Shown: piece by piece, positions 51,504 through 60,584 of the stretch
Layout of the letters: each line of letters opens with the position of its first letter
Numbering within the stretch: the first letter of the stretch is position 1
Notes under the pieces: generated by a model
The model's database searches: none
Told to the model about the DNA's origin: nothing
The model's input: only the letters and a program-made list of their open reading frames with translations
Assembly: GCF_022483985.1 (NCBI RefSeq)
Contig: NZ_JAKVME010000001.1
Span: 930,001 to 994,000 of the forward strand
Length of the DNA: 64,000 bases
Direction of reading: 5' to 3'
Source: Acetobacter sp.
GTDB taxonomy: Bacteria > Pseudomonadota > Alphaproteobacteria > Acetobacterales > Acetobacteraceae
Translations under genes and position numbers: made by a program

Positions 51504-52341
51504 TGTGAGGTGAGCCTTTCCTGACTGGTTCAGCGGGCGCTGGATCGACCTGAGCATCGCGGTGCATGAAGGCATGAACCTGTGGGTCGCTACAATGATC
51601 TCTCAGATCGCGAGGCGAGCCGTGGGCGATCGGTGTCTTGCTCTGGGCATCGAGAAAGATACCGTCATCGGCAATGGCGAACAGACTGGAGAGCTCATGG
51701 CTGACGATGACGATGGTCGCTCCCAGCCCTTCACGCAGACTGAGAATAAGATCATCCAGACGCGCCGATGTGATCGGGTCCAGCCCTGCTGAGGGTTCGT
51801 CGAAAAACAGGATGTCGGGATCAAGGGCGATCGCGCGCGCCAGCCCGGCCCGCTTTTTCATGCCGCCCGAGATTTCGGAAGGATAGAGGTCGATCGCATG
51901 GGAAAGGCCGACCAGCCCGAGTTTGAGTTCGACAAGGTTACGGATCATAGCCTTGTCGAGCCGTGTAAACATCTCAAGCGGCAGGGCAATATTTTCGCCG
52001 ACGGTCATGGAAGACCACAGCGCGCCACTCTGGAACAGCACGCCGAAACGACGGTTGAGGGCCGTTCTGTGGGAATCCGGACCTGACCAGTAGTCATCGC
52101 CGTCAACCGTATAGCGCCCCGCCTGAGGCCGAAGCAGACCGATCATGCTGCGAAGAATGGTGCTTTTGCCGCAACCGGAACCGCCCATGACGGCAAAGAT
52201 GGAGCCACGTTTGACATCCATCGTGATGTTTTTCTGGATGACCTTGGGACCATAACCAATGGTGACGTCCCGCAGTGACAGCAGGACATCGTTCTGTTCG
52301 GAAGCTGCTGCGTGCTGGAGAGGGCTGGCGCTACTCTGCAT
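51493..52341 (-). CDS. MlaF-type ABC transporter ATP-binding protein
   Basis: 282 residues. Walker A GGSGCGKST, signature ISGGMKKRAGLARAIA, Walker B DILFFDEPSAGLDP and the H-loop SHEL are all present. The N-terminal 18 residues and the C-terminal 30 (QVDPAPAEPVRKGSPHNGQ) are polar tails. It powers lipid transport with the MlaE-like permease encoded 2 bases upstream. Confidence 0.92.
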   Translation of the reverse strand: MQSSASPLQHAAASEQNDVLLSLRDVTIGYGPKVIQKNITMDVKRGSIFAVMGGSGCGKSTILRSMIGLLRPQAGRYTVDGDDYWSGPDSHRTALNRRFGVLFQSGALWSSMTVGENIALPLEMFTRLDKAMIRNLVELKLGLVGLSHAIDLYPSEISGGMKKRAGLARAIALDPDILFFDEPSAGLDPITSARLDDLILSLREGLGATIVIVSHELSSLFAIADDGIFLDAQSKTPIAHGSPRDLRDHCSDPQVHAFMHRDAQVDPAPAEPVRKGSPHNGQ

Positions 52342-52343
52342 CG

Positions 52344-53516
52344 TCAGATTCCGAGGACGTTGGCTATGACGGCAAAGATCGCGTCCAGTGTGATGACACC
52401 CACAATGCCCACGACCACGGCAGATGTGGCCGCCGTGCCGACATCGGCGGCGCTTCGTCCGGCTTTCAGGCCGATCCGGCAGGAAACAAGGCCGATCATG
52501 ATCGCGAAGACAATGGATTTTACAAAACCGAATTCAAACTGGCTCATGGAGACAGCGCCGAAAGTCTGATGAACGTACCCCGCGCCGGTAATGTCGGGCA
52601 GCATGCCGACCGACACGACATACCCCCCAAAAATGCTCATCACGCAGCCATAAAGATACAGAAGCGGCATCATCACCATCAGGGAAACGACTGCCGGGAC
52701 CAGAATATAGCTGGAGATGGGAATACCAAAAACCTGAAGGGCGTCGATCTCTTCATTGCCCAGCATGGTGGCGATACGGGCCGCATACGCGCCACCCGTG
52801 CGGCCCGCCATGATGATGGCCGTCATGACGGCTGACAGTTCGCGGACGCAGGCAATGCCGACGAGATTGGCGACGTAAATATCGGCGGAAAACTTCTGGA
52901 GCTGCACGGCGCCGACGAAGGCGAGGATCGCGCCGATCAGAAAATTGACGATGCTGACGATCAGCAGCGCAGCCGGTCCCGCGTCGAAAATATTCGTAAG
53001 CAGGTCACGAATCCGCATCCCACCATGCCCGCTCAGGGCCTTTGTCGAAACCTGAGCGGTTTCCAGTCCGAGCAGTGTCAGGGCGCCGACTTCATTGAGG
53101 GAGGAGAGGGTGAATGCGCCGCTCAGTTGGAACGGATTGCGTATCTTGTCACCGGCAGGGGCAGGTATCTGAGGCGTTTCAGGCAGAAGGGAGGAAAGTC
53201 TCTGCACACCCTCGGGCAGATCGCTGATATCAAGGCTCAGCCCTTCGCTGGCGGCAGCCTGCTGTGCGCTCCACAGAAACGAGACGAGAGAAGAGTCCCA
53301 CTGACCGAGCCTGCTGGCATCGACGGTCAGAGCGCCCGACTGATTGTGGGCCGACAGGGCATCGCTGGAAAAGGCCAGCGGCACCTGTTCATCGATCGTC
53401 CAGTTACCTGAAATATGGAGTTCAGGCACCTGCCCATTGGTTGAAAGAGTCCATTCAGGCTGCGCGGACGTGATGTCCTGTGCGGCGGAAGAACTTTCTG
53501 GTGCGTGATTGTCCAT
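52344..53516 (-). CDS. MlaE-type ABC permease with N-terminal STAS-like domain
   Basis: 390 residues from ATG 53516, which follows GAAGGATAC. Residues 15-115 form a STAS-like domain (LTVDASRLGQWDSSLVSFLW). Residues 150-390 hold about five membrane helices with the family blocks GAILAFVGAVQLQKF, RELSAVMTAIIMAGRTGGAYAARIATM and EEIDALQVFGIP. In-frame codons up to 53702 are Cys-rich and unlike the family. First gene of the operon, divergent from argC. STAS in the same chain, rather than as a separate MlaB, is typical of alphaproteobacteria. Confidence 0.92.
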   Translation of the reverse strand: MDNHAPESSSAAQDITSAQPEWTLSTNGQVPELHISGNWTIDEQVPLAFSSDALSAHNQSGALTVDASRLGQWDSSLVSFLWSAQQAAASEGLSLDISDLPEGVQRLSSLLPETPQIPAPAGDKIRNPFQLSGAFTLSSLNEVGALTLLGLETAQVSTKALSGHGGMRIRDLLTNIFDAGPAALLIVSIVNFLIGAILAFVGAVQLQKFSADIYVANLVGIACVRELSAVMTAIIMAGRTGGAYAARIATMLGNEEIDALQVFGIPISSYILVPAVVSLMVMMPLLYLYGCVMSIFGGYVVSVGMLPDITGAGYVHQTFGAVSMSQFEFGFVKSIVFAIMIGLVSCRIGLKAGRSAADVGTAATSAVVVGIVGVITLDAIFAVIANVLGI

Positions 53517-53765
53517 GTATCCTTCGCAACCATAAGACAGACACCGCTTTTTGGCCAGAGGCCTTTGGGACAGACACCTGCCGTCTGACAGAAAATGACA
53601 CCGTGTGCTGGTTTTGCTGAGACTGTAAGCTTCAGTCGGGCACAATTCCAGACGTAGCATTTCTCTGATTGCAGACGGGTAAAGGAGGTCTGCCATCACC
53701 ATACTGGCCTTATCACCCCCTGACCGGTTATATCAGACTTGGAACATGATGAGGGAAAACAGGGC

Positions 53766-54731
53766 ATGGTGTCCGAACCGGTTGTTTTTATTGATGGCGA
53801 AGCAGGCACGACCGGGCTCGAAATCCGCGAGCGTCTTCTTTCCCTGCCTGTGAAAATTCACTCCATCGACCCGGCTCGCCGCAAGGAACCGCAGGCACGG
53901 GCCGAAGCCATGCAGGCCGCTGATCTGGTTGTCCTCTGTCTGCCTGATGACGCATCCCGGGAAGCGGTGGAGATGATCAGCCTGTTCCGCGCGCAGGGAG
54001 ATCATGCTCCGAAGATACTGGATGCCAGCACAGCGTTCCGGACAGCGCCGGGATGGGTGTATGGCTTCCCCGAGATGACGGCGGATCAGCCTGAAGCGAT
54101 CATGCGGGCGGATCGTGTCGCCAATCCGGGCTGTTACCCCACGGGAGCCATCGCTCTGCTGCGTCCGCTGATCGACGCGGGGATGATGAAGCCGGATTTT
54201 CCTGTCACGATCAATGCCGTGAGCGGTTACACAGGCGGCGGCAGAAGCATGATCGAGGAACAGGAGCGGGCAGGGGGACCGGCCTTTCTGCTTTACGGGC
54301 TGAACCTTGCTCACAAGCATCTTCCCGAAATCCGTCAGCATTCCCTGCTGGAGCGGCGACCTGTTTTTGTGCCTTCCGTCGGGCATTTTCCACGCGGCAT
54401 GATTGTGTCGATCCCGGTGCATATGGATCTGCTGGTGAAGGGAACCACGGTGGCGGACCTGCGTCGTATTCTGGAAGAACGCTATGTCGCTTCTTCTTTT
54501 GTCACGGTTGCCGGACCGGAAAACACTCTGGTCGCGGACACTCTGGCGGGAAGCGATGGCATGGAACTGCGGGTCCATGCCGATACCGAGGGATATCATG
54601 CCGTGCTGACGGCGCGGCTGGATAATCTGGGGAAAGGCGCTTCTGGGGCCGCGATCCAGAATATCGCTCTCATGCTTGGCATTTCCCCTGAAGTGGCGTC
54701 CGTTCAGACCGGATCACGGATGCCGCTCTAA
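53766..54731 (+). CDS. argC: N-acetyl-gamma-glutamyl-phosphate reductase, type 2
   Basis: 321 residues. Third step of arginine biosynthesis, NADPH-dependent reduction of N-acetylglutamyl phosphate. The nucleotide motif is DGEAGTTGLEIRERL, the catalytic Cys is in VANPGCYPTGAIALLRP, and SGYTGGGRSMI follows. The usual type-2 enzyme ends near GKGASGAA.QN..LML; here about 17 residues follow, and the last 13 codons and the stop (54690-54731) are identical in layout to the dispersed repeat at 287-393, so the C-terminal tail is repeat-derived. ATG 53766 is chosen over one nine codons upstream because the family starts here and AGGG precedes it. Confidence 0.93.
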   Translation: MVSEPVVFIDGEAGTTGLEIRERLLSLPVKIHSIDPARRKEPQARAEAMQAADLVVLCLPDDASREAVEMISLFRAQGDHAPKILDASTAFRTAPGWVYGFPEMTADQPEAIMRADRVANPGCYPTGAIALLRPLIDAGMMKPDFPVTINAVSGYTGGGRSMIEEQERAGGPAFLLYGLNLAHKHLPEIRQHSLLERRPVFVPSVGHFPRGMIVSIPVHMDLLVKGTTVADLRRILEERYVASSFVTVAGPENTLVADTLAGSDGMELRVHADTEGYHAVLTARLDNLGKGASGAAIQNIALMLGISPEVASVQTGSRMPL

Positions 54732-54793
54732 CTCATTGTTTATCGAGCAACTTTATCCGACCAGACGATTCCGTCTGATCGGATGTTGCCCTA
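54690..54793. repeat. Compound palindromic dispersed repeat, copy B
   Basis: Reverse-oriented copy of the element at 287-393, with about nine differences over 104 bases. The hairpin ending in GCTCTAACTC and the CCGACCAGACG / CGTCTGATCGG stem are intact; the arm that lies in the argC reading frame (GAAGTGGCGTCC instead of AGAGCGGCATCC) has drifted. The copy supplies codons from Glu to the TAA stop of argC and ends 16 bases before grxB. Confidence 0.8.
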
Positions 54794-54809
54794 ACTGAGG
54801 AGCTCGGCT

Positions 54810-55457
54810 GTGACCCGCATTCTTTATGTTTACGAACACTGCCCGTTCTGCGTGAAAGCACGCATGATATTTGGCCTCAGGAATGTTCCGGTCGAGGTCA
54901 GGTACCTGCTGAATAATGACGAAGCCGGTCCGATCGGCATGATCGGTCAGAAAATGCTGCCCATCCTTGATGAGGATGGCCGCTTCATGGGCGAGAGTCT
55001 GGATATCATCGCCCATATTGACGGGACTGGTGAGACCGTTCTGACAGGCGAGTCCAATCCGGCCATTACAGAGTGGATTTCAAGCATCGCGAAACCCCTG
55101 TACAAGCTGATGCTGCCGCGTGTGGCCTGTGCGCCGCTACCGGAATTTGCGACCACGGCGGCCCGTGCCTATTTCGTGCGGAAAAAAGAACCTTCAGCCG
55201 GGCAGTTTTCGCTTCTTCTGGAAGATGGAACGGACTTCCTTGCAGCGCTCAATTCCCAGCTTCATGTGCTTGCTCCGTTGATTCGTTCCGAAACGGCCGT
55301 GAACGGCGTTCTTTCCATGGATGATATTCATCTCTTCGCGGCGCTACACAGCCTGTCCGTGATAAAAGGCGTGATCTACCCGCCTGAGGTCGAGCGTTAT
55401 CGTCAGACGATGGCACGCCTCAGCGGGGTGGCGCTGATGGACGATTACGCCGCCTGA
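54810..55457 (+). CDS. grxB: Glutaredoxin 2 (GrxB type)
   Basis: 215 residues. Thioredoxin-like N-terminal domain with the redox motif CPFC (residues 12-15 region, in VYEHCPFCVKARM) and a C-terminal all-helical GST-like domain, as in E. coli Grx2. It reduces disulfides and glutathionylated proteins in the cytoplasm. GTG 54810 follows TGAGGAGC. It lies immediately downstream of argC and the repeat. Confidence 0.92.
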   Translation: MTRILYVYEHCPFCVKARMIFGLRNVPVEVRYLLNNDEAGPIGMIGQKMLPILDEDGRFMGESLDIIAHIDGTGETVLTGESNPAITEWISSIAKPLYKLMLPRVACAPLPEFATTAARAYFVRKKEPSAGQFSLLLEDGTDFLAALNSQLHVLAPLIRSETAVNGVLSMDDIHLFAALHSLSVIKGVIYPPEVERYRQTMARLSGVALMDDYAA

Positions 55458-55509
55458 GCAGATTGGCATCTTTTCCGAACGATCGGATGCTGATACAGAG
55501 CAGGCAGTC

Positions 55510-55594
55510 GCGAGAGTGGCGGAATGGTAGACGCAGTCGACTCAAAATCGACCGCCTTTTAGGCATGGGGGTTCGAGTCCCCCCTCTCGCACCA
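55510..55594 (+). tRNA. tRNA-Leu (anticodon CAA)
   Basis: The acceptor arms GCGAGAG and CTCTCGC pair perfectly, the anticodon stem GTCGA/TCGAC encloses loop CTCAAAA with anticodon CAA, a class II variable arm follows (CGCCTTTTAGGCA), and the T-loop is GGTTCGAGTCC. The discriminator is A and CCA is encoded (55592-55594). It reads UUG codons and lies between grxB and serC. Confidence 0.97.
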
Positions 55595-55611
55595 GACATT
55601 CCGGATGATTC

Positions 55612-56802
55612 ATGACCGTTACAGCAGCGCCCGTGTCCTCCCGGCAGAGCAGGCCTCAGACACGCCCCGCCAACCCTGCATTTTCTTCAGGCCCATGCGC
55701 CAAACGACCGGGCTGGTCGCTTGACGGGCTTTCCGGCGCTCTTCTGGGACGGTCCCATCGTGCTCCGGAAGGCCGGGCTCGCCTCGGGGAAGTCATTGAT
55801 CGTTCGGCTGCCATTCTGGGGATGCCGGAAGGCTGGCGTCTCGGGATCGTGCCGGGGTCTGACACAGGTGCCGTCGAGATGGCGCTGTGGTCGCTGCTGG
55901 GCACGCGGCCTGTGGACGTTCTCGCCTTCGAGAGTTTTTCCGCGACATGGGCCAACGACATCACCGCGCAACTGAAACTTGACGCGCGAGTGCTGGAGGC
56001 CGGGTATGGCGAACTGCCTGATCTGAACCTCGTGGACTGGTCGCGGGATGTGGTGCTGGCATGGAACGGCACCACGTCAGGCGTGAAATTCCCGGATGGC
56101 GAGGCCATTCCTGCCGACCATGACGGGCTGGTGATCTGCGATGCGACCTCAGCCGCCTTCGCCATGGAACTGCCGTGGGAGAAGCTCGATGTCGTGACCT
56201 GGTCATGGCAGAAAGTGCTGGGCGGTGAGGCGGCTCATGGCATGCTGGCTCTTTCGCCTCGCGCTGTGGCCCGACTTGAGGCCGGTCCGGCTCCGCGCCC
56301 ATTACCCAAAATTTTTCGGCTGGCCTCCAAAGGCAAGCTGATTGAAGGCATCTTCCGTGGCGATACGATCAACACGCCTTCCATGCTGTGTGTCGAAGAT
56401 GCTCTGGATGGCCTGAAATGGGCTGAAGCAGCGGGTGGGCTGAAAGGTCTGATTGCCCGGAGCCAGGCCAACCTTGCCGCTCTTGAAAAATGGGAAGAGA
56501 CGTCCGACTGGGCGCAGTTCCTTGCTGTTGAGCCGACCATCCGTTCCAACACGGCCATCTGCCTGCGTATTATTGCCCCGTGGTTCGTGGTGCTGGATGC
56601 AGAGACTCAGACAAAAGCCGCCAAAAAGATTGCTGACATCCTGGCAAAGGAAGGCGTTGCCTACGATATCGCCAGTTATCGTGACGCACCGCCCGGCCTG
56701 CGAATCTGGGGTGGTGCGACGGTGGAAACTTCGGATATCAAGGCGCTTCTTCCGTGGCTGGACTGGGCGGAAGCGGAAGTAAGGGCTGAATTTTCCGCCT
56801 GA
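55612..56802 (+). CDS. serC: Phosphoserine aminotransferase
   Basis: 396 residues of the alphaproteobacterial SerC type. PLP enzyme converting 3-phosphohydroxypyruvate and glutamate to phosphoserine, also able to serve pyridoxine synthesis. It starts [15 protein letters not shown], contains [13 protein letters not shown] and [14 protein letters not shown], and the PLP lysine is in [14 protein letters not shown]. Starts 17 bases after the tRNA. serA is not present next to it. Confidence 0.94.
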   Translation: MTVTAAPVSSRQSRPQTRPANPAFSSGPCAKRPGWSLDGLSGALLGRSHRAPEGRARLGEVIDRSAAILGMPEGWRLGIVPGSDTGAVEMALWSLLGTRPVDVLAFESFSATWANDITAQLKLDARVLEAGYGELPDLNLVDWSRDVVLAWNGTTSGVKFPDGEAIPADHDGLVICDATSAAFAMELPWEKLDVVTWSWQKVLGGEAAHGMLALSPRAVARLEAGPAPRPLPKIFRLASKGKLIEGIFRGDTINTPSMLCVEDALDGLKWAEAAGGLKGLIARSQANLAALEKWEETSDWAQFLAVEPTIRSNTAICLRIIAPWFVVLDAETQTKAAKKIADILAKEGVAYDIASYRDAPPGLRIWGGATVETSDIKALLPWLDWAEAEVRAEFSA

Positions 56803-56911
56803 CCCTTCAGTTACTTCATAATCAGAGGATATATATCTTATGGTGTATATCCTTTCTTTATTCTTATGAAGAAAAGATACTTCCTCGCATGGTCTTCGAG
56901 GATGGTATCAT

Positions 56912-57766
56912 TTGCTTTTCCGATTTTCGGTCTGGCGCTGGATAGCGTTGATTCTGCTGTTTCCGCTCCTGACTGGAGCCACTCCTTCCCGTGCGACAGA
57001 GCGTATTGAGGATCGGCTGAAACGGTTTGCGACAGCCTTGCAAGAAGCTGAGGCGAGTACACAACCCAGTTCATCTCTTGTTCCGATAGCAGGGCAGGGT
57101 TTGCTTGAAGTGCCGGAAGGCACACGGTTTGTTCCGGCTGAACAGACCAGAGCGTTTATGGAATCTGTGGGTAACCCTCCCAGTCATTCCATTGTGGGAA
57201 TGATCATTCCTCAAGATTTTTACGTGAACCCTGACTGGGCGATTATCATTCGTTGGGATGATGATGGTTTTGTCGATGAGAGCAGATTTAAAAATCTCAC
57301 GGATCAGCAGGTCGTTCGCTCAATCGAAAAAACAGTAGCGGCACAGAATAAAATCCGTCAGAAGACTGGGCTTCCAGCTCTTCATCTGAAGAACATGCTG
57401 CTTTACCCTCATTGCGATACTGTCAACCATTCTGCAGAATATGCATTAAACGGGACGATTGAAGGGCTTGATAAAGAAGCAGTTGTATTCATTCACTATT
57501 TTATGGGACGCAACGGAATTGTATCGTTTAATTTTGTCGGGACAACTCGTCCTTTGGATGCCATTTATCCCATTATAAACCCGATCAATCAGCATTTTAG
57601 CTATTTGGCTGGCCACGACTATACTGATTTCGATCCGGCGCATGATCGTCGCGCGCCGTATGAACATGAAATCGCTTTACCATCGTGGCAGAGAATAGGC
57701 AGCAGCGTGCTGGTTGCATTTTCGCTTTATTGGTTAAGACGTCGGCGAAATAAAAAATTGCCATAG
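56912..57766 (+). CDS. DUF2167 membrane protein
   Basis: 284 residues with a signal peptide (cleavage after PSRA, near residue 28), a large periplasmic domain with NPPSHSIVGMIIP, WAIIIRWDDDGFVDE and HYFMGRNGIVSFNFVG, and one C-terminal membrane helix (about 263-280) followed by a positive tail. This is the DUF2167 layout; function is unknown. The start must be TTG 56912 because no ATG or GTG exists in frame between it and a stop at 56867; GAGG precedes it by about ten bases. A separate short frame with its own ATG starts at 56866 upstream and is not in phase. Confidence 0.83.
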   Translation: MLFRFSVWRWIALILLFPLLTGATPSRATERIEDRLKRFATALQEAEASTQPSSSLVPIAGQGLLEVPEGTRFVPAEQTRAFMESVGNPPSHSIVGMIIPQDFYVNPDWAIIIRWDDDGFVDESRFKNLTDQQVVRSIEKTVAAQNKIRQKTGLPALHLKNMLLYPHCDTVNHSAEYALNGTIEGLDKEAVVFIHYFMGRNGIVSFNFVGTTRPLDAIYPIINPINQHFSYLAGHDYTDFDPAHDRRAPYEHEIALPSWQRIGSSVLVAFSLYWLRRRRNKKLP

Positions 57767-57772
57767 CTCAGC

Positions 57773-57810
57773 CACTCTCCACGGGGCTTATGGAAAGTCC
57801 GTGGAGAGTG
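57773..57810. terminator. Bidirectional terminator between the DUF2167 gene and cysK
   Basis: CACTCTCCACGG (57773-57784) pairs perfectly with CCGTGGAGAGTG (57799-57810), a 12-base stem with a 14-base loop, between convergent genes. A short T-rich stretch follows on the plus strand (TGTTTATTTA). Confidence 0.8.
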
Positions 57811-57817
57811 CAGGTGT

Positions 57818-58858
57818 TTATTTATCGAGCCAGAACGGGACCGGCAGGTTCTTGGCCCGCAGGAATTCCGGGTTGAACAGCTTGGACTGATAGCGTGCGC
57901 CACCGTCACACAGAATGGTCACGATACGATGCCCCGGTCCAAGACGACGGGCGACACGAATGGCGGCAGCGACGTTGATGCCCGAAGAACCGCCGACGGA
58001 AAGCCCTTCATGGATAAGCAGGCTGTAGATCTGTTCCAGCGCTTCCGGGTCGGGGATGCGTTCCGCGTCGTCAATCGGAGCGCCTTCCAGATTGGCGGTG
58101 ACGCGAGACTGTCCGATGCCTTCGGTGATGGAAGACCCGCTGACCGAAAGGTCGTTCGATTTTACCCAGCCATACAGACCGGAGCCTTCCGGGTCGGCCA
58201 GAACGATCTGCGGACGTTTGCCCCCAGCCTTCTCAGCGCAGTCATCCAGACCGAGAGCTGTGCCAGCAAGCGTTCCTCCTGTCCCGCAGGCGCAGGTGAA
58301 GGCATCGACACGTCCACCAAGCTGCTCCCAGATTTCTGGAGCCGTCGTGTGGCGATGACCTTCACGATTGGCTAGGTTATCGAACTGGTTGGCCCAGACA
58401 AAGCCGTTCTCTTCGGCAATCCGGCGCGATACGTGGACGTAATTGCCTTCATCCCGGTAGGGCTTGGCAGGCACAAGACGGAGATCTGCGCCGATCATGC
58501 GGAGAAAATCAATTTTCTCCTGACTCTGGGTCTCCGGCATGACGATGATGCTCTTGTAACCACGCGCATTGGCGACAAGTGTCAGTCCGATCCCCGTGTT
58601 GCCCGCGGTCCCTTCGACAATCGTCCCGCCGGGGCTCAGCAAACCGCGCTTTTCTGCATCCGTGATGATTGCGAGAGCAGCGCGGTCCTTGACCGATCCT
58701 CCGGGATTCATGAACTCGGCCTTGCCGAAAATATCGCAGCCGGTGGATTCAGAAGCGCGTGTCAGCCTGATGAGCGGCGTTCCGCCTATGGCGCCCGCCA
58801 TATCATGTGACGAGGTTGTCCAGCCGGGAAACGGCAGGGAATGTGAAGTCGGAGTCAT
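57818..58858 (-). CDS. cysK: Cysteine synthase (O-acetylserine sulfhydrylase)
   Basis: 346 residues of fold type II PLP enzymes. The PLP lysine is in MNPGGSVKDRAAL (Lys57), followed by VEGTAGNTGIGL (substrate loop), ACGTGGTLAGTALG (phosphate clamp) and VGGSSGINVAAA. It makes cysteine from O-acetylserine and sulfide. The segment ANQFDNLANREGH is the usual active-site entrance. Ends near the shared terminator. A cystathionine synthase-like role cannot be wholly ruled out by sequence alone. Confidence 0.9.
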   Translation of the reverse strand: MTPTSHSLPFPGWTTSSHDMAGAIGGTPLIRLTRASESTGCDIFGKAEFMNPGGSVKDRAALAIITDAEKRGLLSPGGTIVEGTAGNTGIGLTLVANARGYKSIIVMPETQSQEKIDFLRMIGADLRLVPAKPYRDEGNYVHVSRRIAEENGFVWANQFDNLANREGHRHTTAPEIWEQLGGRVDAFTCACGTGGTLAGTALGLDDCAEKAGGKRPQIVLADPEGSGLYGWVKSNDLSVSGSSITEGIGQSRVTANLEGAPIDDAERIPDPEALEQIYSLLIHEGLSVGGSSGINVAAAIRVARRLGPGHRIVTILCDGGARYQSKLFNPEFLRAKNLPVPFWLDK

Positions 58859-58994
58859 GCTATCTGCCTTTCATCCTATTGGCATTGGGGCTAGCGCGTG
58901 TGAGCACCGCATGCAATCAGGTTTGGATGATGAATGTCGAGCCCCGCAGGAGCTGTTTGATAAACAGGGGCGGGAGAGAGGAGTTTCAGGAACG

Positions 58995-59402
58995 ATGATC
59001 AAGGATGTAAGCCCGAACGATGTCTGGCATGCGCTGGAAAATGATCCGGGAGCCTGTCTGATTGACGTGCGTACTCCAGAAGAATGGCAGTTTGTCGGCA
59101 TCCCTGATGTCTCGGCAATAGGTCACAGCCTGTATCCTGTCAGCTGGCAGATCATGGGCGGCCATATAAACGGCCAGTTCATCGAGGAATTGCGGCGCGC
59201 CGGCATTGGAGAGACACAGAAGCTTTATTTCATCTGCCGCTCAGGAGCGCGCAGCCGTTCGGCTGCGATGGCCGCCGCCAGAGAGGGGTTTGAGCAGGTC
59301 TTCAACGTGGCGGACGGTTTCGAAGGCCCCCTAGACGTGGAGATGCACCGTGGCAACGCTGCGGGCTGGAAGGCCTCGGGGCTGCCCTGGCGTCAGAACT
59401 GA
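58995..59402 (+). CDS. Rhodanese-like domain protein
   Basis: 135 residues with one rhodanese domain. The active Cys81 lies in YFICRSGARSRSAA and the CH2A-type start is CLIDVRTPEEW. Single-domain rhodaneses carry sulfane sulfur in various pathways. ATG 58995 follows TTTCAGGAACG; upstream codons in frame are not conserved-looking. It is divergent from cysK, which suggests a link to sulfur metabolism, though this is inference. Confidence 0.9.
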   Translation: MIKDVSPNDVWHALENDPGACLIDVRTPEEWQFVGIPDVSAIGHSLYPVSWQIMGGHINGQFIEELRRAGIGETQKLYFICRSGARSRSAAMAAAREGFEQVFNVADGFEGPLDVEMHRGNAAGWKASGLPWRQN

Positions 59403-59428
59403 AACCTTCACACCGATGACGCCGGTTT

Positions 59429-60337
59429 TTACTGACCGGCGTCCGGCTCTTCCTCGGCGTCGTAAAGCACTTCCAGAACGGCGCACCACGGGTAACGCGA
59501 ATCATAGCTCTGACCGTCGGCTGATGCGACAGCGCCATTCGCGTCGGTCGGAACGTGCGTCAGGGCGACGGCGTCGTCGATGTTACCGCCTATGATGCTG
59601 AGCTGGTGCCCGAACGGCTGTCCGTTCTGCCCTGTTGCGACAACGATTCCACAATGGGCGGGGAAGCCATACGATGTGGGAAGGCTTGCAAACCGGACGG
59701 ATTTGCTGCCTCCGCGCCCGGTACAGACAAGATCACCGAGCTTGGGAACATAGCTGGCCGGATCATGCGCCCGCAGGCCGCTCGACTGGCCGGAGGCAGC
59801 AGCATTGATATAGGTCGAGTGATTGGGTGAGTAGGGAAACCGCTCATTGGCTCCCGCGACACGCATCACGTAGGAGATGAAAGCGGCGGACCAGGCGTAA
59901 TGCCCGTCATGGACGAAATTGAACAGTCTGCCGTCGGCGTCGTATTTTCCGCTCCATGAGGCTTCGGTTTCCTGCGGGTCCTGTCCGATCCACCAGTATT
60001 CGCCGACGCGCTGCCACAATCCGGGCGCCCGTTCCGGCTTTACGCTGGCGACCGTAGGTTCCGGCCGAAGCTCGGGATCATCGTCATCGACCGGCATTCC
60101 GAACAGTCGCCATTCCCGCATGGCAATGGCGACGACATCCTGACGGTTGAAGGGTGTGAAGTTGCGGGAGGCAAAGTCGGGCACATGCGGATTATACGCC
60201 AGAGGACCGACGCCATTTCTGTATTGCGCGACAGGCGTCTGCACTGGGGCTGCGTTATTTCCCGGCTGTGAAGCGCAGGATGTGGCCACAAGAGCCAGAA
60301 GAAGCGCAGAGTGCCTGAAGGCCGCAGTCTTGCTCAT
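59429..60337 (-). CDS. DUF2272 lipoprotein
   Basis: 302 residues. Signal peptide with a lipobox (VATSCAS, Cys near residue 21) and a DUF2272 domain (about 60-290) containing VVAIAMREWRLFGMP, WSAAFISYVMRVAGANERFPYS, the SPNHSTYINAAA segment and LVCTGRGG. The Cys/His pattern and the WS.AF..YV core resemble CHAP/NlpC-like cell-wall peptidases, but this link is tentative. Convergent with the rhodanese gene. Confidence 0.85.
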   Translation of the reverse strand: MSKTAAFRHSALLLALVATSCASQPGNNAAPVQTPVAQYRNGVGPLAYNPHVPDFASRNFTPFNRQDVVAIAMREWRLFGMPVDDDDPELRPEPTVASVKPERAPGLWQRVGEYWWIGQDPQETEASWSGKYDADGRLFNFVHDGHYAWSAAFISYVMRVAGANERFPYSPNHSTYINAAASGQSSGLRAHDPASYVPKLGDLVCTGRGGSKSVRFASLPTSYGFPAHCGIVVATGQNGQPFGHQLSIIGGNIDDAVALTHVPTDANGAVASADGQSYDSRYPWCAVLEVLYDAEEEPDAGQ

Positions 60338-60540
60338 GCATATGCCAGAATTTTGTTCTGGCTCCCCGATTGCGTGAACACCGCGTGCCCACAGAGTGAC
60401 GACTTCTGAACATGTGGTTCAGACCTGCTTAACGTCAAGCCGCTGGAACTGAAAGATGAATAGTCATGGGTTTAGCTGGACTTGATGGGTTTTCTAACCG
60501 ATTTACAGGGCAGAAGTTTCTTTGAGTGCGGCAGGGAGAT

Positions 60541-60575
60541 GCTGCCTTTACATGTGCGGGACTGATAAAGGCAGC
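60541..60575 (-). terminator. Hairpin downstream of mtnA
   Basis: GCTGCCTTTA (60541-60550) pairs perfectly with TAAAGGCAGC (60566-60575), a 10-base stem with a 15-base loop, just past the mtnA stop on the minus strand. No T-run follows, so it may stabilise the transcript end or terminate with help. An alternative pairing uses the second copy of GCTGCC next to the stop codon. The gap 60338-60540 shows no gene. Confidence 0.5.
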
Positions 60576-60584
60576 ACAGCTATT

